Assembly: GCF_030124175.1 (NCBI RefSeq)
Contig: NZ_JASKMT010000002.1
Coordinates: forward strand, 124,001 to 188,000
Reading direction: 5' to 3'
Length of the DNA: 64,000 bases
Source of the DNA: Streptomyces sp. 549
Lineage (GTDB): Bacteria > Actinomycetota > Actinomycetes > Streptomycetales > Streptomycetaceae
Under the pieces are notes generated by a model. It did no database searches. It saw nothing but the letters and a program-made list of their open reading frames with translations, and was not told where the DNA came from. Positions 18,158-26,122 of the stretch are shown here, in pieces (positions within the stretch are counted from its first letter, which is position 1; every line of letters begins with the position of its first letter). The position numbers and the translations under genes were made by a program.

Positions 18158-18925
18158 TCAGGGCAGGGTGAGGATGCGGGGGCCGCTGTCGGTGACGGCG
18201 ACGGTGTGCTCGATGTGCGCTGCCCGGCTGCCGTCGGCCGTGCGCAGGGTCCAGCCGTCGGGGTCGGTGCGGTAGGCGTCCCGCCCGCCGGCCATGAGCA
18301 TGGGCTCGATGGCGAGGACCAGGCCGTGGCGGAGGGGGAAGCCGCGGCCTGGGCGTCCGCGGTTGGGGACGGGTGGCTCCTCGTGCATCCGGCGGCCGAT
18401 GCCGTGGCCGCCGAAGTCGGTCGGCATGCCGCAGCGGGCCGACCGTGCGATCGCGCCGACGGCGTGGGAGATGTCGCCGACCCGGTTGCCGGGGACGGCG
18501 GCGGCGATGCCGGCGTCGAGTGCCTGGCGGGTCGCCTCGATCAGGGCCGTGTCGGCCGGGCGGGCGGTGCCGACGGTGAAGCTGACGGCGGCGTCGCCGG
18601 TCCAGCCGTCGAGTTCCGCGCCGCAGTCGACGCTGACCAGGTCGCCGTCGCGCAGGCGGTATCCGGTGGGGACGCCGTGCACGAGGGCGTCGTTGACCGA
18701 GGTGCAGATCACCGCGGGGAAGGGGGTGGGGGCGAAGGAGGGCCGGTAGCCGAGGAAGGGCGAGCGGGCGCCGGCCTTCGCCAGGACCGCGCGGGCTGCT
18801 TCGTCGAGGTCGAGCAGGGACGCTCCGACCTTCGCCGCCTCCTTGGCGGCGGCGAGGGCGTGCGCCACGACACGCCCGGCTTCCCGCATGGCGTCCAGTG
18901 CCGTGTCGGTCTTGATCTCCACCAT
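18158..18925 (-). CDS. map: Type I methionine aminopeptidase
   Basis: 255 aa. ATG at 18925 has GGGAG upstream and was chosen over one at 18958. The pita-bread fold signature residues are present: CTSVNDALVHGVP, SVDCGAELDGWTGDAAVSF (two metal Asp), DFGGHGIGRRMHEEP (His), LRHGLVLAIEPM (Glu) and AHIEHTVAV (Glu). It removes N-terminal Met from nascent proteins. Streptomycetes keep a housekeeping copy in the ribosomal-protein region, so this one, divergent from an XRE regulator, is probably an additional regulated copy. Confidence 0.9.
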   Translation of the reverse strand: MVEIKTDTALDAMREAGRVVAHALAAAKEAAKVGASLLDLDEAARAVLAKAGARSPFLGYRPSFAPTPFPAVICTSVNDALVHGVPTGYRLRDGDLVSVDCGAELDGWTGDAAVSFTVGTARPADTALIEATRQALDAGIAAAVPGNRVGDISHAVGAIARSARCGMPTDFGGHGIGRRMHEEPPVPNRGRPGRGFPLRHGLVLAIEPMLMAGGRDAYRTDPDGWTLRTADGSRAAHIEHTVAVTDSGPRILTLP

Positions 18926-18961
18926 GTTCCGCAACTCCCTGCCCCGCCTGGTTCCCAATTC

Positions 18962-18979
18962 TTATACCGGTATTAGTAT
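18962..18979. promoter_or_regulatory. Divergent promoter with ATACCGGTAT palindrome
   Basis: ATACCGGTAT (18964-18973) is a perfect 10-bp palindrome, near-symmetric to 14 bp, midway between map and the XRE gene. It touches the TAGTAT -10 hexamer (18974-18979) of the XRE gene. Likely operator of the XRE protein. Confidence 0.65.
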
Positions 18980-18986
18980 CACGGGC

Positions 18987-19265
18987 ATGGTGAGAACTCC
19001 TTTGACCCCGTGGGAACGGCAGCGGGGAGAGCACTTCGGCGCGCTGCTCCGGCGGGCGCGCGGTGAGCGCAGCATGGTGGACGTCGCCGCGGCGGCGGGG
19101 GTGTCGGCGGAGACCCTGCGCAAGATCGAGACCGGACGGGCGCCGACTCCGGCCTTCTTCACCGTGGCGGCCCTGGCTGCCGCGCTGGAGGTGTCGATGG
19201 ACGAACTGGCCGCCGCCTGCGCGCAGGACACCGGCTGGGAGGAGGCCTCCGCACTCTCGGCCTGA
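18987..19265 (+). CDS. XRE-family helix-turn-helix regulator, leaderless
   Basis: 92 aa. ATG is seven bases after TAGTAT, predicting a leaderless mRNA; longer in-frame starts would overlap map. A single Cro/C1-type domain covers residues 12-80 (FGALLRRARGERSMVDVAAA, SAETLRKIETGRAPTPAFFT, LEVSMDELAAAC). Divergent from map, with a shared palindromic promoter, so it probably controls map and itself. Confidence 0.88.
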   Translation: MVRTPLTPWERQRGEHFGALLRRARGERSMVDVAAAAGVSAETLRKIETGRAPTPAFFTVAALAAALEVSMDELAAACAQDTGWEEASALSA

Positions 19266-19313
19266 GGCACGCACCCCTCGGCCGGTGGCGCCTCAGCGCC
19301 CTCGATACGGCCC

Positions 19314-20687
19314 TCAGCCGTCCTCGGGCCCCGGCTCGCCTTCCGTACCGCGCCGCTCCCCGCGGGCGGGGCCGGAGTGGGAGTGGGAGTGCGGGGGGCC
19401 GGAGTGGGAGTGGCGCGGGGGGCAGGGGTGGTCGGCGGGGGCGGTCTCGGGCAGGCGCAGGATCGCCACCGCGCCCGGCGTGGTGTTGCGGAACGTCAGG
19501 CGGGCGCCCAGCACCCGGGCCTGACCGGCGGCGATCGTCAGCCCCAGCCCGTGGCCGCGGCCCGCGCGGTCGGTGCTGCCGGTGCGGAAGCGGCTCGGGC
19601 CCTCGGCGAGCAGGGTCGCCGGGAAGCCGGGGCCGTGGTCGCGGACCCGCAGCAGCCGGTTGTCCACGGTGACCTCGACGGGCGGCTCGCCGTGCCGGGC
19701 GGCGTTGGCGAGCAGGTTGCCGAGGACCCGTTCCAGCCGCCGCGGATCGGTGGTGACCACGGCGTCCTGCTCGACGTGCACCTCGATGCCCGGGTCGAGG
19801 TCGCGCACCCGCCGGGTCACGAACTCGCCCAGCGCCACGTCCTGGAGTTCGGCCCGCTCGGCGGGCCCGTCCAGCCGGGCCACCTCCAGGATGTCCTCGA
19901 CGAGCACGCGCAGCACCTGCGCCCGGTCCCTGACCATCTCCGAGGGCCGCCCCTCCGGCAGCAGCTCGGCGGCGGTCAGGAGGCCGGTCACCGGGGTGCG
20001 CAGCTCGTGGGCGATGTCGGCGGTGACCCGGCGCTCCGCCTCCAGCCGGGCCTGGAGCGCGTCGGCCATGGCGTCGATGGCGCGTGCCAGCTCGTCGGCC
20101 TCGTCCTGGGCCCGGCCGCCGATCGCCTCCCGCACCCGCACCTCCGCGTCGCCCTCGGCCACCCGCCCGGCCGCCGTCGCGGCCTTGCGCAGCCGCCGGG
20201 AGAGCCGGCCGCCGATCAGCACACCCAGCGCGGTGCTGCCCAGGACCACGGTGACCGAGCCGATGACCAGCGTGCGGTCCAGATCGGCCAGGACCGAGTA
20301 GCGGTCGGTGAAGCGGGTGCGCAGCGACAGCACCCCGCCGTCGGGCAGCGGCGTCGCGGCCCACACCTCGGGGGTCGCCGCGCCGTCCTCGCTGACGTAG
20401 GTGGCGCGTTCGCCTCTGTTGACGGCGGCCAGCAGCGGTTCCGGCAGGCTCGGGTCGTCCAGCACCGCACCGAACGCCAGCCGTTCGTTGGACTCGTAGA
20501 TGCGCTGGGCGGACTGGATGCGCTCGTCCTGCACGTCGCGGCTGTTGCTGATCATCGACACCCGGGCGGCGTTGTGCACGATCAGGCTGAGCACCAGCGC
20601 CACCAGGGCGCTGACCGCGGCGATGGCGGCGCTCAGCTTCCAGCGCAGCCCCACCCGCCGGGGGATCGGGAGCCGGGGAACGGCCAC
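19314..20687 (-). CDS. cseC: Sensor histidine kinase CseC
   Basis: 457 aa, GTG start one base after the cseB stop. Two membrane helices (about residues 17-42 and 140-162) flank an extracytoplasmic sensor region; then a HAMP linker, H-box TADIAHELRTPVTGLL, N-box ERVLGNLLANAARHG and G-boxes DHGPGFP and GRGHGLGLTIA. The C-terminal 50 residues are a His/Ser/Gly-rich tail. In S. coelicolor CseC senses cell-envelope stress (for example vancomycin or lysozyme) and activates CseB, which drives sigE. Gene order here is the same four-gene operon. Confidence 0.93.
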   Translation of the reverse strand: MAVPRLPIPRRVGLRWKLSAAIAAVSALVALVLSLIVHNAARVSMISNSRDVQDERIQSAQRIYESNERLAFGAVLDDPSLPEPLLAAVNRGERATYVSEDGAATPEVWAATPLPDGGVLSLRTRFTDRYSVLADLDRTLVIGSVTVVLGSTALGVLIGGRLSRRLRKAATAAGRVAEGDAEVRVREAIGGRAQDEADELARAIDAMADALQARLEAERRVTADIAHELRTPVTGLLTAAELLPEGRPSEMVRDRAQVLRVLVEDILEVARLDGPAERAELQDVALGEFVTRRVRDLDPGIEVHVEQDAVVTTDPRRLERVLGNLLANAARHGEPPVEVTVDNRLLRVRDHGPGFPATLLAEGPSRFRTGSTDRAGRGHGLGLTIAAGQARVLGARLTFRNTTPGAVAILRLPETAPADHPCPPRHSHSGPPHSHSHSGPARGERRGTEGEPGPEDG

Positions 20688-20688
20688 G

Positions 20689-21399
20689 TCAGCCCTTCAG
20701 TTTGTAGCCGAAACCGCGGACCGTCTCGATGCGGTTCTGCCCGATCTTCGCCCGCAGCCGCTGCACGTGCACGTCCACGACGCGGGTGTCGCCGCCCCAG
20801 CCGTAGTCCCACACCCGCTCCAGCAGCCGGTCCCGGGACAGCACCGCGCCGGGCGCGGCCGAGAACTCCAGCAGCAGCCGCATCTCGGTCGGGGTCAGCG
20901 GCACCGGTTCGCCGTCGCGCCGCACCTCCATGCCCTCGGTGTCGACCTCCAGGTCGCCGAAGGACAGCACCGCGTCGGACGGCTCCGCCGCCGCGGTGCC
21001 GGGGCCGCCGTGCTCACCGGCCGCGCGGGAGTGGGTGAAGCGCCGCAGCACCGCCCGGATGCGGGCCACCAGCACCGCGCCGTCGAAGGGCTTCGTCACG
21101 TAGTCGTCCGCACCGGCCTCCAGGCCGAGCACCACGTCGATGCTGTCGGCGCGCGCCGACAGCATGATGACGGGCACCGTCGACTCGTCCCTGATGCGGC
21201 GGCACAGGCTGACGCCGTCCAGGCCGGGAACCATGACGTCCAGCAGCGCCACGTCGGGCCGGTCGGCGCGGAACGACTCCAGTCCGGCCAGCCCGTCGGC
21301 GACCGCCGTCACCCGGAAGCCGTCCCGCTCCAGCGTGAGCTGCAGCGCCTCCCGGATGACGTCGTCGTCCTCCACGAAGAGCACGTGCGTGTCAGCCAC
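20689..21399 (-). CDS. cseB: Response regulator CseB (OmpR/PhoB type)
   Basis: 236 aa, GTG start. Receiver domain with acidic pair EDDD, phospho-acceptor in ALLDVMVPGLDG and KPFD; winged-helix output with LTPTEMRLLLEFSA, RDRLLERVWDYGW and VDVHVQRLRAKIG. Activates transcription of sigE in the known pathway. Third gene of the sigE operon. Confidence 0.94.
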   Translation of the reverse strand: MADTHVLFVEDDDVIREALQLTLERDGFRVTAVADGLAGLESFRADRPDVALLDVMVPGLDGVSLCRRIRDESTVPVIMLSARADSIDVVLGLEAGADDYVTKPFDGAVLVARIRAVLRRFTHSRAAGEHGGPGTAAAEPSDAVLSFGDLEVDTEGMEVRRDGEPVPLTPTEMRLLLEFSAAPGAVLSRDRLLERVWDYGWGGDTRVVDVHVQRLRAKIGQNRIETVRGFGYKLKG

Positions 21400-21470
21400 C
21401 GTGCCCCCCAGACCTCTGCGCCGGCGCCCCGGCTCTCTGCGCCGTCACTCCGGCCGTCTCCGCCGCCACC

Positions 21471-22244
21471 TCAGCCCTCTCTGCTGTCGCTGCCGTCACC
21501 CGGCGCCGTCTCGGACGGCTGCGGGTACTCCTGATAGGTGCGGTCCAGTTCCGCGAAGCCGCCGTCCCGCCACACGTACGTCACCACGTCCTCGCCCGAC
21601 GGGCAGCACGCCGGGTCGTCCTTGAGGAAGATCTCCTGGTAGACGCGCAGCGCGCCCTTGTCGATCTCCGCGTAGACGGCCGGCTCCTCGTCGGCGAACA
21701 CGTTGACGTACGTGCCGCGGGCGTTCTGCCGGAACACGTAGCTGCCGACGCCTCTGCCGTCCGCGCAGGTGTAGACGTTGACCACCAGGTCCGCGGCGCG
21801 GCCGCCGGTGAGCCGGCCGTAGGCGACGTCCACCGGCCACGACTCGGCGTCGCACGGCCGCAGGTCCTCGCGGACCATGCCGCCCACGGCCCGGGTGGAT
21901 CGCAGCAGCGCGACGACGTCCAGCGCCTCGCGGGCACCCGGCGGCGACACCGGCGCCCCGGCCGTGGGCAGCCGGCCCGCGTCCGACAGCTCCGGCTCGG
22001 CCGTGCCGTCCGCGGCGCCGGGACCGTCGGACGGGCCTTCCGTCGCGCCGCCGGAGCGGCCGGTGACGTCCGGTTCGGGGGACGGCAGCGGGTCGGCGGG
22101 CAGCGGGGACGGACGGGACTGCGGCGGGTCGCTCGCCGCCGCGGGGGTCTCCACCCGGATGCCCGCGCCGCTGCCGCACGCGGTCAGCGCCGCGACCGGA
22201 AGCAGCACCAGGACCACGGCGGCGGCGGCCGTCAGGCCGCGCAC
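21471..22244 (-). CDS. cseA: Lipoprotein CseA
   Basis: 257 aa. GTG at 22244 overlaps the end of sigE by 13 bases. Signal peptide RGLTAAAAVVLVLLPVAAL ends in a lipobox LTAC (Cys23), then a Ser/Pro/Gly-rich linker to about residue 100 and a folded domain (DVVALLRSTRAVGGMVREDL, LVVNVYTCADGRGVGSYVF, DPACCPSGEDVVTYVWRDGG). CseA is the extracellular lipoprotein that damps signalling of the SigE/CseBC system in S. coelicolor; sequence is less conserved than its partners, so the call rests mainly on position and lipobox. Confidence 0.85.
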   Translation of the reverse strand: MRGLTAAAAVVLVLLPVAALTACGSGAGIRVETPAAASDPPQSRPSPLPADPLPSPEPDVTGRSGGATEGPSDGPGAADGTAEPELSDAGRLPTAGAPVSPPGAREALDVVALLRSTRAVGGMVREDLRPCDAESWPVDVAYGRLTGGRAADLVVNVYTCADGRGVGSYVFRQNARGTYVNVFADEEPAVYAEIDKGALRVYQEIFLKDDPACCPSGEDVVTYVWRDGGFAELDRTYQEYPQPSETAPGDGSDSREG

Positions 22245-22777
22245 GCGGCGCGGTCCCGCTCCTGCACCAGTTCCTGCGCCCACCGCAGCTCCCTGCTCTC
22301 CAGCTCCTCCCGGAGCCGGGCCAGCGCACGGTGCAGTGTGCTCTTCACCGTGCCGGCCGACATCCCGAGGGCCTCGGCGGTCTCCTCGGTGCTCATCTGC
22401 TCCCAGTGGCGCAGCACCACGACACAGCGCTGCTTGGGGGCGAGTACCCCCAGTATGTCGACCAGCAGGGCCCGGTCGGCGTGCTGCGCCGAGCCGTCGT
22501 CGACACCCACCACGTCCGGCAGCACGTCGGTGGGGACCTCCGTCAGTCGGCGGGCCCGCCACCACTCGGTCCGGGTGTTGATCATGACGCGGCGCAGGTA
22601 GGCGTCGGCGAGCGCCTTGTCGGCGATGGTCTCCCACTTCGGGTAGGTGCGGGCCAGCGCGGTCTGCAGCAGGTCCTGCGCGTCGACCGGGTCGGGGACC
22701 AGGCGCCTGGCGCTGCGCAGCAGGGCGTCCTGGCGCGACCGTACGTACTCCTCGAAGTCCAGCACCTGCGCCGTCAT
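22232..22777 (-). CDS. sigE: ECF RNA polymerase sigma factor SigE
   Basis: 181 aa; ATG with GGAGG seven bases upstream. Sequence matches Streptomyces SigE closely as I remember it: region 2 FEEYVRSRQDALLRSARRLV, DAQDLLQTALARTYPKWE, INTRTEWWRAR; region 4 LAPKQRCVVVLRHWEQMSTE and GMSAGTVKSTLHRALARL. It directs genes for cell-wall and membrane maintenance under envelope stress, and is transcribed from a CseB-dependent promoter with no anti-sigma factor. First gene of sigE-cseA-cseB-cseC. An unusual nested inverted repeat covers its ribosome binding site. Confidence 0.95.
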   Translation of the reverse strand: MTAQVLDFEEYVRSRQDALLRSARRLVPDPVDAQDLLQTALARTYPKWETIADKALADAYLRRVMINTRTEWWRARRLTEVPTDVLPDVVGVDDGSAQHADRALLVDILGVLAPKQRCVVVLRHWEQMSTEETAEALGMSAGTVKSTLHRALARLREELESRELRWAQELVQERDRAACAA

Positions 22778-22781
22778 CGCC

Positions 22782-22849
22782 CCGCCTCCGTAGCTCCCCG
22801 CCGTACCGGCCGGCGTTCGGCCGGTACGGAAGGGAAACTACGGAGGCGG
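22782..22849 (-). promoter_or_regulatory. Nested double inverted repeat over the sigE ribosome binding site
   Basis: Outer arms: CCGCCTCCGTAG (22782-22793) and its exact complement at 22838-22849. Inner arms: CCGTACCGGCCG (22801-22812) and complement at 22818-22829, loop of 5. Together 24 paired bases. On the minus strand the start-proximal outer arm contains the GGAGG of sigE, so the folded RNA would hide the ribosome site; as DNA it could instead be a CseB or other operator. Confidence 0.8.
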
Positions 22850-22946
22850 TGTTGCGGCGCGGCCCGCTGTCGGCGCACGGCGAGCGCACGACCACCCGTC
22901 GATCGTGTAACAGCGCGCCCGGCGCGGTCCGCACCGCCCGGTGCGG

Positions 22947-23858
22947 TCAGCCCTGCGGCAGCCGGTAGACGCCACCGGTCAGCGGCTCGACCAGCCCGTC
23001 CGCGACGAGCCCGTCCAGGGCCCTGGCCCGCTGCACCGGCTCGTCCCAGACCCGGTCCAGCACCTGCTGCGGGACGGGGTCGACGGCCTCCCGCAGCACC
23101 GCCAGCAGCCTGCCGCGGACCTGGCGGTCCGTGCCGGCGTACGTCTGGGTGCGGCGCGGCGGGCCGTCGTGCGCGGGGGAGCCCGCCAGCCGCCACGCGC
23201 ACTGCGCGGCGATCGGGCAGCGGGCGCACTCCGGGCTGCGCGCGGTGCACAGCAGGGCGCCAAGCTCCATGGTCGCCGCCGCCCAGCGGGCCGCGGTGGC
23301 CTCGTCGTCGGGCAGCGCGGACCGCGCCAGGCGGCGTTCGGCCGCGGTGGTCGCGTTCGGCGGGTACTGGCGGCCGGCGATCGCCCGGGAGAAGACCCGC
23401 CGCACGTTGGTGTCCAGCACCGGATGGCGCTGGCCGTAGGCGAACGAGGCCACCGCGGCGGCGGTGTACTCGCCGACCCCGGGAAGGGCGAGCAGCTGGG
23501 CGTGCTCGGCCGGCACGTCACCGCCGTGCCGCTCCGCTATCGCGCTCGCCGCGCCGTGCAGGCGCAGGGCGCGACGCGGATAACCCAGCCGGCCCCAGGC
23601 GCGGACGGCCTCGCCCGGCGGGTCGCCGGCGAGGTCGGCCGGGCGGGGCCACCGGGCCATCCACTGCTCGTACACCGGCAGTACCCGGCTCACCGGGGTC
23701 TGCTGGAGCATGAACTCACTGACCATCACACCCCAGGCGCCGGCTTCGGGCCGGCGCCAGGGCAGGTCGCGGGCGTGTGCTTCGAACCAGTCGATGACCG
23801 GAGCGTGCAGACCGGTCGCGCTGTCCTCATGTGTGTTGTGCTCAGTCATGGCAGTCAT
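22947..23858 (-). CDS. mutY: A/G-specific adenine DNA glycosylase MutY
   Basis: 303 aa. Helix-hairpin-helix and catalytic region: FMLQQTPVSRVLPVYEQW, LPGVGEYTAAAVASFAYG, HPVLDTNVRRVFSR with the catalytic Asp, and the [4Fe-4S] ligands C-x6-C-x2-C-x5-C in CTARSPECARCPIAAQC. Removes adenine opposite 8-oxoguanine. It lacks the C-terminal MutT-like 8-oxoG-recognition domain of longer MutY proteins, which is usual for actinobacteria. A nearby ATG at 23849 is an alternative start. Confidence 0.93.
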   Translation of the reverse strand: MTAMTEHNTHEDSATGLHAPVIDWFEAHARDLPWRRPEAGAWGVMVSEFMLQQTPVSRVLPVYEQWMARWPRPADLAGDPPGEAVRAWGRLGYPRRALRLHGAASAIAERHGGDVPAEHAQLLALPGVGEYTAAAVASFAYGQRHPVLDTNVRRVFSRAIAGRQYPPNATTAAERRLARSALPDDEATAARWAAATMELGALLCTARSPECARCPIAAQCAWRLAGSPAHDGPPRRTQTYAGTDRQVRGRLLAVLREAVDPVPQQVLDRVWDEPVQRARALDGLVADGLVEPLTGGVYRLPQG

Positions 23859-24032
23859 GGCGCTTCCGATCCTGGCACGGGCCGTGTCCGTGGCGAAAAC
23901 GCCCGCGCCGGGCGGTCGGGTGGCCTGTCGGACGCTCCGGGCCGCCGCTGATTGCCGCTGATACGAAAAGTTGTCATGTTCTGCGGCGGGTACGGCGCGG
24001 TGTGACGCCTGATGTCTCGTAAGGTTTCCGGC

Positions 24033-24899
24033 GTGGGATCACTGCGCAATCCGGTCGGGCCGCTTCCCTCCTCCATCTACTGGCGACGGAGGGCAGTCGC
24101 GCTGTCCGTGATCGCCCTCCTCGCCCTGCTGGTCGCCTGGGTGGTCGGCACCGGCGGCGACAACGGCAACGGCAACCGGGCCGACGGCGGCCGGGACGAC
24201 CGCGGCAACGGCGCTGCCAGTTCCATCACCCCGGGCCCGACCAGTTCGGCGCCCGTCGACGGCGACCGGCCCGGTGGCCGCGAGGAGTCCGAGGACGAGG
24301 GCGGCAGCGACGGCGCGGACTCCGGCGGCAGCGGCGGGCCCGGCTCCGGCGACGCCGGCACCGGCGGCGCGAGCGGCGGCACCGGCTCGGACGACCGGGG
24401 CTCCGGCGGCGCGGGCGGGTCCGGCGGCGGTGACGGTGACGCGCAGGCCGGAGGCGGCGAGGGCGCCGGGGCCGGCGACGCGGCGGCGATCGCGAAGCTC
24501 CCGGCCTGCCGTTCGGGCGGCGCGAAGCTGTCGCTGGTCAGCGCCAAGAACACCTACGCGCCCGGGGAGCGCCCGGAGCTGCGGCTGACGGTCGAGAACA
24601 CCTCAGGCGGCGCCTGCCGGGTCGACGTCGGCGGCAAGCAGGCCGTGATCACCCTGTCCGACGCGGACGACACCACGGTGTGGGCCTCCGACCACTGCCC
24701 GACCGGCAGCGGCTCGCGCCTGCTGCGGGTGCCGGCGCGCGGCGAGACGGTGCACCGCGTGGAGTGGGACCGCAAGCCCAGCGCCGAGAAGTGCGCCACG
24801 CCCAAGGCGAAGGCGGCCAGGGCCGGCACCTACCTGGCGGAGATCCAGGTCCCGGGGCTGGGCACCGCGCAGACCTCGTTCGTGCTCACCAAGAGCTGA
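24033..24899 (+). CDS. Membrane-anchored protein with long Gly/Ser/Asp linker
   Basis: 288 aa from GTG 24033, which lies seven bases after TAAGGT (predicted leaderless start); an ATG at 24012 is upstream of that hexamer and unlikely. One membrane helix at about residues 20-42 (AVALSVIALLALLVAWVV), then about 115 residues of Gly/Ser/Asp-rich disorder, and a C-terminal beta domain (LSLVSAKNTYAPGERPEL, LTVENTSGGACRVDVGG, GTYLAEIQVPG) resembling an immunoglobulin-like fold. Located outside the membrane. Function unknown; conserved next to disA in streptomycetes (memory). Confidence 0.8.
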   Translation: MGSLRNPVGPLPSSIYWRRRAVALSVIALLALLVAWVVGTGGDNGNGNRADGGRDDRGNGAASSITPGPTSSAPVDGDRPGGREESEDEGGSDGADSGGSGGPGSGDAGTGGASGGTGSDDRGSGGAGGSGGGDGDAQAGGGEGAGAGDAAAIAKLPACRSGGAKLSLVSAKNTYAPGERPELRLTVENTSGGACRVDVGGKQAVITLSDADDTTVWASDHCPTGSGSRLLRVPARGETVHRVEWDRKPSAEKCATPKAKAARAGTYLAEIQVPGLGTAQTSFVLTKS

Positions 24900-24944
24900 C
24901 CGCCCCCGGCGCACGGGCCCGCGTACGGGATGGCCGGCGGCCGT

Positions 24945-24970
24945 GCCGCCCCGGCCCTTGCCGGGGCGGC
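24945..24970. terminator. Convergent hairpin terminator before disA
   Basis: GCCGCCCCGGC (24945-24955), loop CCTT, GCCGGGGCGGC (24960-24970): 11 perfect pairs in the gap between two convergent genes. Confidence 0.8.
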
Positions 24971-24981
24971 GGAACGGTCCG

Positions 24982-26079
24982 TCAGACGTAGCGTTCCAGG
25001 ATCGAGGACTCGGCCAGCCGGGACAGGCCCTCGCGCACCGAGCGGGCCCGCGCCTCGCCGACGCCGTCCACCGCCTGGAGATCGTCGACGCTGGCCGCCA
25101 GCAGCTTCTGCAGGCCGCCGAAGTGCTCGACGAGGCGCTCGATGACGGTGTTGGGCAGCCGCGGCACCTTCGCCAGCAGCCGGAACCCGCGCGGCGACAC
25201 CGCCGAGTCCAGCGTCTCCGGCGCGCCGCTGTAGCCCAGGGCCCTTGCCACGGTGGCCAGTTCGAGCAGCTCGGTGTGGGTGAGGTGGTCCAGGTCGGTC
25301 AGCGCGGTGCCGACCGTGCGGGTCCGCTTGCCGGCCGGCTCGGGCACGTAGTCGCGGGCGACCAGTTCGCGCTCCGGTTCGACCCCGGCGATCAGCTCGT
25401 CCAGCTGGAGCGAGAGCAGACGCCCGTCGGTGCCCAACTCGACGACGTACTCGGCGATCTCGGTGGCGATCCGGCGCACCATCTCCAGGCGCTGGGCCAC
25501 CGCGGAGACGTCCCGGACGGTGACCAGGTCCTCGATCTCCAGCGCGGACAGCGTGCCGGCGACCTCGTCGAGCCGCAGCTTGTAGCGCTCCAGCGTCGCC
25601 AGCGCCTGGTTGGCGCGGGACAGGATCGCCGCGGAGTCCTCCAGGACCCGCCGCTGCCCGCCCACGTACAGGGCGATGAGCCGCATCGACTGGCTGACCG
25701 ACACCACCGGGTGCCGCGTCTGGATCGAGACGCGCTGCGCGGTGCGGTGCCGGGTGCCCGTCTCCTCCGTCTCGATGGACGCGTCCGGTACGAGCTGCAC
25801 CCCGGCGCGGACGATCTTGGTGATGTCCTTGTCGAGGATCAGCGCGCCGTCGAGCTTGCACAGCTCGCGCAGCCGGGTGGCGGAGAACTCGACGTCGAGC
25901 ACGAACCCGCCGCTGCACAGCGACTCGACGGTGCGGTCCATGCCCAGCACGATGAGACCACCGGTGTTGCCGCGCAGGACGCGTTCCAGACCGTCGCGCA
26001 GAGCGGTTCCGGGGGCGACGGCGCTGAGTGAGGCGCGCATCAGCCCTTCACCGGCACCTGCCCGTTCGTTGGCTGCCAC
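24982..26079 (-). CDS. disA: DNA-integrity scanning diadenylate cyclase DisA
   Basis: 365 aa, full length. N-terminal DAC domain with the catalytic DGALILD and GTRHRTA motifs; central helical spine; C-terminal HhH DNA-binding domain with RLPNTVIERLVEHFGGLQKL and AVDGVGEARARSVREGLSRL. It makes c-di-AMP from two ATP while scanning for branched DNA. Lies 43 bases after radA on the same strand, the widely conserved radA-disA operon; RadA is known to modulate DisA in Bacillus. Confidence 0.97.
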   Translation of the reverse strand: MAANERAGAGEGLMRASLSAVAPGTALRDGLERVLRGNTGGLIVLGMDRTVESLCSGGFVLDVEFSATRLRELCKLDGALILDKDITKIVRAGVQLVPDASIETEETGTRHRTAQRVSIQTRHPVVSVSQSMRLIALYVGGQRRVLEDSAAILSRANQALATLERYKLRLDEVAGTLSALEIEDLVTVRDVSAVAQRLEMVRRIATEIAEYVVELGTDGRLLSLQLDELIAGVEPERELVARDYVPEPAGKRTRTVGTALTDLDHLTHTELLELATVARALGYSGAPETLDSAVSPRGFRLLAKVPRLPNTVIERLVEHFGGLQKLLAASVDDLQAVDGVGEARARSVREGLSRLAESSILERYV

Positions 26080-26122
26080 GGCTCTCCTTCGGTCGTGCGT
26101 ACGGGCGAGACCGGGGCAAAGT

